From: Chloroflexota bacterium | GTDB lineage: Bacteria > Chloroflexota > Dehalococcoidia > SM23-28-2 > RBG-16-64-32 | Length of the DNA: 9,220 nucleotides | Direction: 5' to 3' | Assembly: GCA_022561095.1 (NCBI GenBank) | Contig: JADFRV010000083.1 | Location: 1 to 9,220 of the forward strand | Shown: positions 6,999-9,220 of the stretch, one piece after another | How the letters are laid out: each line of letters starts with the position of its first letter | Position numbering within the stretch: the stretch's first letter is position 1 | Position numbers and translations under genes: made by a program | Notes under the pieces: generated by a model | Told to the model about the DNA's origin: nothing | What the model saw: only the letters and a program-made list of their open reading frames with translations | Databases searched by the model: none

Positions 6999-7067
6999 AT
7001 GTTGAGCGAGCGGGAAGAGCAGATAGCGGCGAGCCTGAATACGTGGGCGAGGGGCGAGGTGGACTAA
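6999..7067 (+). CDS. possible 22-residue small protein or leader peptide
   Basis: A short ORF runs from ATG (6999-7001) to TAA (7065-7067), encoding 22 residues rich in Glu, Ala and Arg (begins MLSEREEQIAAS, ends RGEVD). It has an AGGAGG Shine-Dalgarno six bases upstream, as good as those of the real genes here, and a perfect TATAAT 20 bp before its ATG. No homologue is recognised. It may be a small protein, a leader peptide, or the 5' relic of a decayed gene, because no continuation in the same frame follows. A transcript from here would run antisense into the 3' end of the radical SAM gene. Existence as a translated product is uncertain. Confidence 0.35.
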   Translation: MLSEREEQIAASLNTWARGEVD

Positions 7068-7146
7068 GCGTTCAAGAACCAGGCGTTCACTTGATCAGGG
7101 AGTGCGGCGGCGGGCTCCAGCTGCTGGCTCGGCCCGAGCTGCCGCT

Positions 7147-8265
7147 TCAGATAGCGGTGTCGGATGAGCTGGGCGAGATTGGCTCAGGTCTGGATACCGA
7201 CCAGATACCGGGGACAGGCGTCGCGCAGTCCCGGCAAGTCCCTTCGGTCGTCAGCGCGTACTCCAGGATATTGTAGCCGTACCGCCTGACCAGCGGCTTC
7301 CGACAGCTGGGACAAAGGGTATTCTCGCTATCGCCGACCCGGCCGGGCAGGTTGCCACAGTAGACGAAGCGCAACCCCTCCTCGCGGCCGATCTCGGCCG
7401 CCCGAAGCAGCGTTCGCGGCCCAGTGTTCTCCGGGCCAGTCATCTTGTAGTCCGGGTGAAACGCCGTCAGGTGCCAGGGTACGTCCGGCGAGACCCCGGC
7501 CAGGAAGCGCGCCGCCTCCCGTACCTCTTCGTCCGAATCGTTGAAGCCGGGTACCAGCAGGGTCACGATCTCCATCCAGAACCCCATCTCATGCACCATA
7601 CGCACCGTCTCCAGGACGTTCTCCAGCTTGCCGCCCAGGCTGCGGTAGCTCTTGTCCGACATGGACTTCAGGTCTATCTTGTAGCAGTCCAGCCAGGGAC
7701 GCAGGTACTCCAGTGCCTCGCGGGTGCCGTTGCCGTTGGAGACGTAGGCAGTGATGAGCCCGCGCGGCTTCGCCAGCTTGAACACCTCCAGCGCCCACTC
7801 GCTGGTGATCAGCGGCTCGTTGTAGGAGCTGGCGATGACGGCAGCGCCGAGCTGCTGCGCCATCGCCACCAGCCTCTCGGCGCTCAACTCCTCCGGCTCC
7901 AGGCCGGCCCCGGGGTCACGCAGCGCCTGCGAGGTGAGCCAGTTCTGGCAGTAGGAGCAGTGATAATCGCACCCCAGCATGCCGAAGGTGAGGGCGTTCG
8001 AGCCCGGGAGAACGTGGAAGAACGGCTTCTTCTCCGTGGGATCGCACTGGAGCGCGCCTACATAGTTGTGCGGCACCATCAACACGCCGTCGCGGTTGAA
8101 CCGCACCTGGCAGATCCCCCGCTGTCCCTCCAGGATCAGGCAACGGTGGCCGCAGGCGTAGCAACGGACCTTGTTATCCTCCAGCCGCTCGTACAGATCA
8201 CCTTCGCTGGTGAGGCCGTCGATTCGCTCGGCCAGAGGTACCGCTTTCCCAGCTAGTTTCGGCAT
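7147..8265 (-). CDS. AmmeMemoRadiSam-system radical SAM protein (PflA-like)
   Basis: A 372-residue radical SAM protein of the AmmeMemoRadiSam/PflA-like class. The core motif CDYHCSYCQNW gives C99, C103 and C106. An N-terminal CYACGHRC cluster (C35, C38, C42, and C52 further on) and C-terminal pairs CPSC (318-321) and CRDC (344-347) ending in TPVPGIW are typical of this family and absent from classical PflA activases. The family is named for frequent fusion or linkage to AMMECR1 and Memo domains; neither partner is visible here. The substrate is not established to my knowledge. ATG at 8263-8265 is the only reasonable start before the first Cys cluster. About 20 residues after the PGIW motif are Ser/Pro-rich and look like a non-conserved tail. 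It is transcribed in the same direction as the hpn operon but separated from it by 480 bp, so it is probably a separate unit. Confidence 0.88.
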   Translation of the reverse strand: MPKLAGKAVPLAERIDGLTSEGDLYERLEDNKVRCYACGHRCLILEGQRGICQVRFNRDGVLMVPHNYVGALQCDPTEKKPFFHVLPGSNALTFGMLGCDYHCSYCQNWLTSQALRDPGAGLEPEELSAERLVAMAQQLGAAVIASSYNEPLITSEWALEVFKLAKPRGLITAYVSNGNGTREALEYLRPWLDCYKIDLKSMSDKSYRSLGGKLENVLETVRMVHEMGFWMEIVTLLVPGFNDSDEEVREAARFLAGVSPDVPWHLTAFHPDYKMTGPENTGPRTLLRAAEIGREEGLRFVYCGNLPGRVGDSENTLCPSCRKPLVRRYGYNILEYALTTEGTCRDCATPVPGIWSVSRPEPISPSSSDTAI

Positions 8266-8277
8266 CGCTTCACCCTC

Positions 8278-8283
8278 ATTATA
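8278..8283 (-). promoter_or_regulatory. putative -10 box close to the radical SAM gene start
   Basis: A perfect TATAAT on the minus strand ends 12 bases before the ATG. If used, the transcript would start about 5-6 nt upstream of the ATG, giving a nearly leaderless mRNA, and the GAGGGTGA Shine-Dalgarno-like stretch would be mostly untranscribed. The -35 region (8301-8306, GGAAAG) is poor. Either the promoter lies further upstream and the GAGGGTGA is used, or the mRNA is near-leaderless. Confidence 0.35.
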
Positions 8284-8437
8284 CCCCCGCCTGCTTCGCC
8301 CTTTCCGACGCGAGACAGCACCCTATGCTGGGCCGTGCCCCAAGAACCTGACGGTGAGCACTGACAACTGCGATGCCATCCGCCTCTACCTGCGCCTGGT
8401 CCGAGCCTTAGGCGGCGCCACCTCGCATCTCCCTGGC

Positions 8438-8467
8438 TTGACGGCGACCCCTTGCGGGAGATACCTT
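8438..8467 (+). promoter_or_regulatory. putative promoter of the DUF1059 gene
   Basis: TTGACG (8438-8443) matches five of six -35 consensus bases and is followed after 18 bp by TACCTT (8462-8467), a weak -10. The start would be near 8474, leaving a leader of about 37 nt that contains the GGGAGG ribosome binding site. The strong -35 and weak -10 make this only a moderate candidate. Confidence 0.4.
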
Positions 8468-8510
8468 ACTTAGTGCATAGACAATCTCAACAATCCCGGG
8501 AGGCCACTCC

Positions 8511-8699
8511 ATGAGTAAGATCATCGACTGCAACAAGGTGAACCCGGCCAGCGGCTGCGCCCACGTCGTCCGCGGCGAGACGGAGGATGAGCTCCTGCGT
8601 AAGGCCGCCGAGCACGCTAAGGAGCACGGCATAGTCGATGTTACGCCAGAACTGATGAAGATGATCAAGGCGAACATCGAGGACGAGGTCACGGCCTAG
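8511..8699 (+). CDS. small DUF1059 family protein
   Basis: A 62-residue, acidic and soluble protein, normal for DUF1059. It begins MSKIIDCNKVNPASGC, giving C7 and C16 with H18, followed by VVRGETEDELLRKAAEHAKE, HGI and DVTPELMKMIKANIED. The RGETEDELL / AAEHAKEHG / TPEL pattern is what identifies the family. The function is unknown; the Cys/His positions might bind a metal or be redox-active, which is inference. ATG at 8511-8513 has GGGAGG about 9 nt upstream. It is divergent from the radical SAM gene and flanked by its own promoter candidate and terminator, so it is likely monocistronic. Confidence 0.85.
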   Translation: MSKIIDCNKVNPASGCAHVVRGETEDELLRKAAEHAKEHGIVDVTPELMKMIKANIEDEVTA

Positions 8700-8726
8700 A
8701 CCCACACCTCCCGCGTATTCGGCCCC

Positions 8727-8762
8727 AACGGCTGGCGAGCAATTATCGCCGGCCGTTTTCGT
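8727..8762 (+). terminator. intrinsic terminator of the DUF1059 gene
   Basis: AACGGCTGGCGA (8727-8738) pairs over 12 bp, with one G-U wobble, with TCGCCGGCCGTT (8746-8757) around a 7-nt loop, and the stem runs into TTTTCGTT on the plus strand. It lies 28 bp after the stop. On the minus strand the distal side is GGGGCC rather than a T-run, so it should stop plus-strand transcription only, protecting the convergent surface-protein gene. Confidence 0.85.
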
Positions 8763-8799
8763 TCCTGATCCGCACATGCCCGCCCGAACGGCGCGCCTG

Positions 8800-9220
8800 C
8801 TATCGGTGCCCGGCCCACCAGCGGCGCCAAATGAGGACGCTGGCAGCGCCGGACAAGAGCAGCCCAGCGATGGCGATGAGGATAAGCGAGCCGTTGGGCC
8901 CGAACCCACCGGAATAGCCGGCCCCTCCGGCCGGTAAAGCAACAGCACTGGGTACTGGAGAGGCAGCCACACGGAGGGCCGCGATGGGCGCCGGTGTCGG
9001 TGTCGCCGTGGACGTCGGCGTTGGCGTCGAGGTGGAGGTGGACGTCGGCGTTGGTGTCGAGGTGGAGGTCGACGTCGGCGTTGGTGTCGAGGTGGAGGTC
9101 GACGTCGGCGTTGGTGTCGAGGTGGAGGTCGACGTCGGCGTCGGCGTTGGCGTCGAGGTGGAGGTGGAGGTCGACGTCGGCGTTGACGTCGAGGTGGAGG
9201 TCGAGGTGGAGGTCGACGTC
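8800..9220 (-). CDS. C-terminal part of a surface protein: Thr/Ser/Pro linker plus membrane anchor (5' end outside window)
   Basis: The last 139 codons of a gene that enters from the right edge and ends at TAG (8800-8802). The first roughly 75 visible residues alternate Thr with Ser or Pro in units such as STPTPTSTST. A short Ala/Pro/Gly-rich stretch follows, containing LPAGGAGYSGG, then about 20 hydrophobic residues (SLILIAIAGLLLSGAASVLI) and the basic tail WRRWWAGHR. This is the layout of an exported protein whose ectodomain is held away from the membrane by a flexible, possibly O-glycosylated stalk and anchored by one C-terminal helix. The LPAGG element resembles a degenerate sorting motif but is not a clean LPxTG. 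The frame is chosen because the alternative frames give His/Asp/Leu or Arg/Pro repeats and lack the helix. The ectodomain and function are not visible. Confidence 0.8.
   Translation of the reverse strand, partial: TSTSTSTSTSTSTPTSTSTSTSTPTPTPTSTSTSTPTPTSTSTSTPTPTSTSTSTPTPTSTSTSTPTPTSTATPTPAPIAALRVAASPVPSAVALPAGGAGYSGGFGPNGSLILIAIAGLLLSGAASVLIWRRWWAGHR
9011..9220. repeat. tandem 30-bp and 42-bp repeats encoding the Thr/Ser/Pro linker
   Basis: Four 30-bp units start at 9011, 9041, 9071 and 9101, each beginning GACGTCGGCG on the plus strand; the copies at 9071 and 9101 are identical and the others differ by one or two bases. Two 42-bp expanded units follow from 9131 and 9173, then a partial unit runs to the window end. 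All lengths are multiples of three, so copy-number changes keep the frame. Each 30-bp unit encodes ten residues of the STPTPTSTST type. Confidence 0.93.

Larger units (their letters stand above)
6667..7146. other. 480-bp intergenic control region between the radical SAM gene and hpnC
   Basis: No sizeable gene with family resemblance is visible here. Open frames crossing it have mixed composition and mostly overlap coding sequence antisense. The section 6905-6985 is visibly richer in A and T than the rest of the window. It holds the minus-strand operon promoter, an imperfect palindrome, a rightward -10 box and a 22-codon ORF. The part 6667-6900 would be the 5' leader of the hpn operon. The part 7070-7146 carries little beyond a short GC hairpin just after the radical SAM stop. 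Confidence 0.7.

Noticed and set aside
7127..7139. GCTCGGCCCGAGC hairpin just after the radical SAM stop
   Set aside because: A 6-bp stem with a single-base centre and no T-run on the minus strand; not enough for a terminator call.
6980..7276. 98-codon plus-strand frame beginning within the rightward promoter area
   Set aside because: Its ATG has no ribosome binding site and lies at the -10 box; the second half is antisense to the radical SAM gene. The short ORF at 6999 has far better signals.
7456..8256. Plus-strand open frame of 266 codons opposite the radical SAM gene
   Set aside because: Composition is that of an antisense shadow; the minus-strand gene has all family motifs.
9011..9220. 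30-bp repeats considered as a CRISPR array
   Set aside because: Units are directly contiguous with no unique spacers and translate to a Thr/Ser/Pro linker in frame with a membrane anchor.

Overview
The window is high in GC and looks like a bacterial chromosome segment that makes triterpenoid (hopanoid) lipids. The main block, 1-6666 on the minus strand, is a tightly packed operon. In order of transcription it reads hpnC, hpnD, hpnE, ispH, a YjbQ-family gene, a polyprenyl diphosphate synthase, and hpnH, which runs off the left edge. Read as a pathway: IspH makes IPP/DMAPP at the end of the MEP pathway. The prenyl synthase condenses these to an allylic diphosphate, presumably farnesyl diphosphate. 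HpnD joins two FPP to presqualene diphosphate, HpnC converts that to hydroxysqualene, and HpnE reduces it to squalene. HpnH attaches an adenosyl group to hopene. The squalene-hopene cyclase (shc/hpnF) needed between HpnE and HpnH is not in the window; it may lie beyond the left edge or elsewhere. The YjbQ-family gene is the member whose role in the pathway is unexplained.

Upstream of hpnC is a 480-bp stretch (6667-7146) without a sizeable gene. It includes a locally AT-rich patch with apparent divergent promoters: TTGACC-N16-TAGAAT toward the operon and a perfect TATAAT toward the right. An imperfect palindrome overlaps the operon's -35 box, the operon leader would be about 230 nt, and a 22-codon ORF with a strong ribosome binding site sits under the rightward promoter.

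Right of this, a minus-strand gene (7147-8265) encodes an AmmeMemoRadiSam-type radical SAM enzyme with extra cysteine clusters at both ends. Divergent from it is a small DUF1059 gene (8511-8699, plus strand) ending in a strong intrinsic terminator. Convergent with that is the 3' part of a surface-protein gene (8800-9220, minus strand). It encodes a Thr/Ser/Pro linker built from near-perfect 30-bp tandem repeats, then one membrane helix with a basic cytoplasmic tail.

Taxonomy is inference only. High GC, frequent GTG starts, a Streptomyces-like hop gene set and Thr/Ser/Pro surface linkers would fit Chloroflexota or a related terrabacterial lineage, with Actinomycetota less likely. No mobile element, CRISPR array, tRNA or rRNA was seen.
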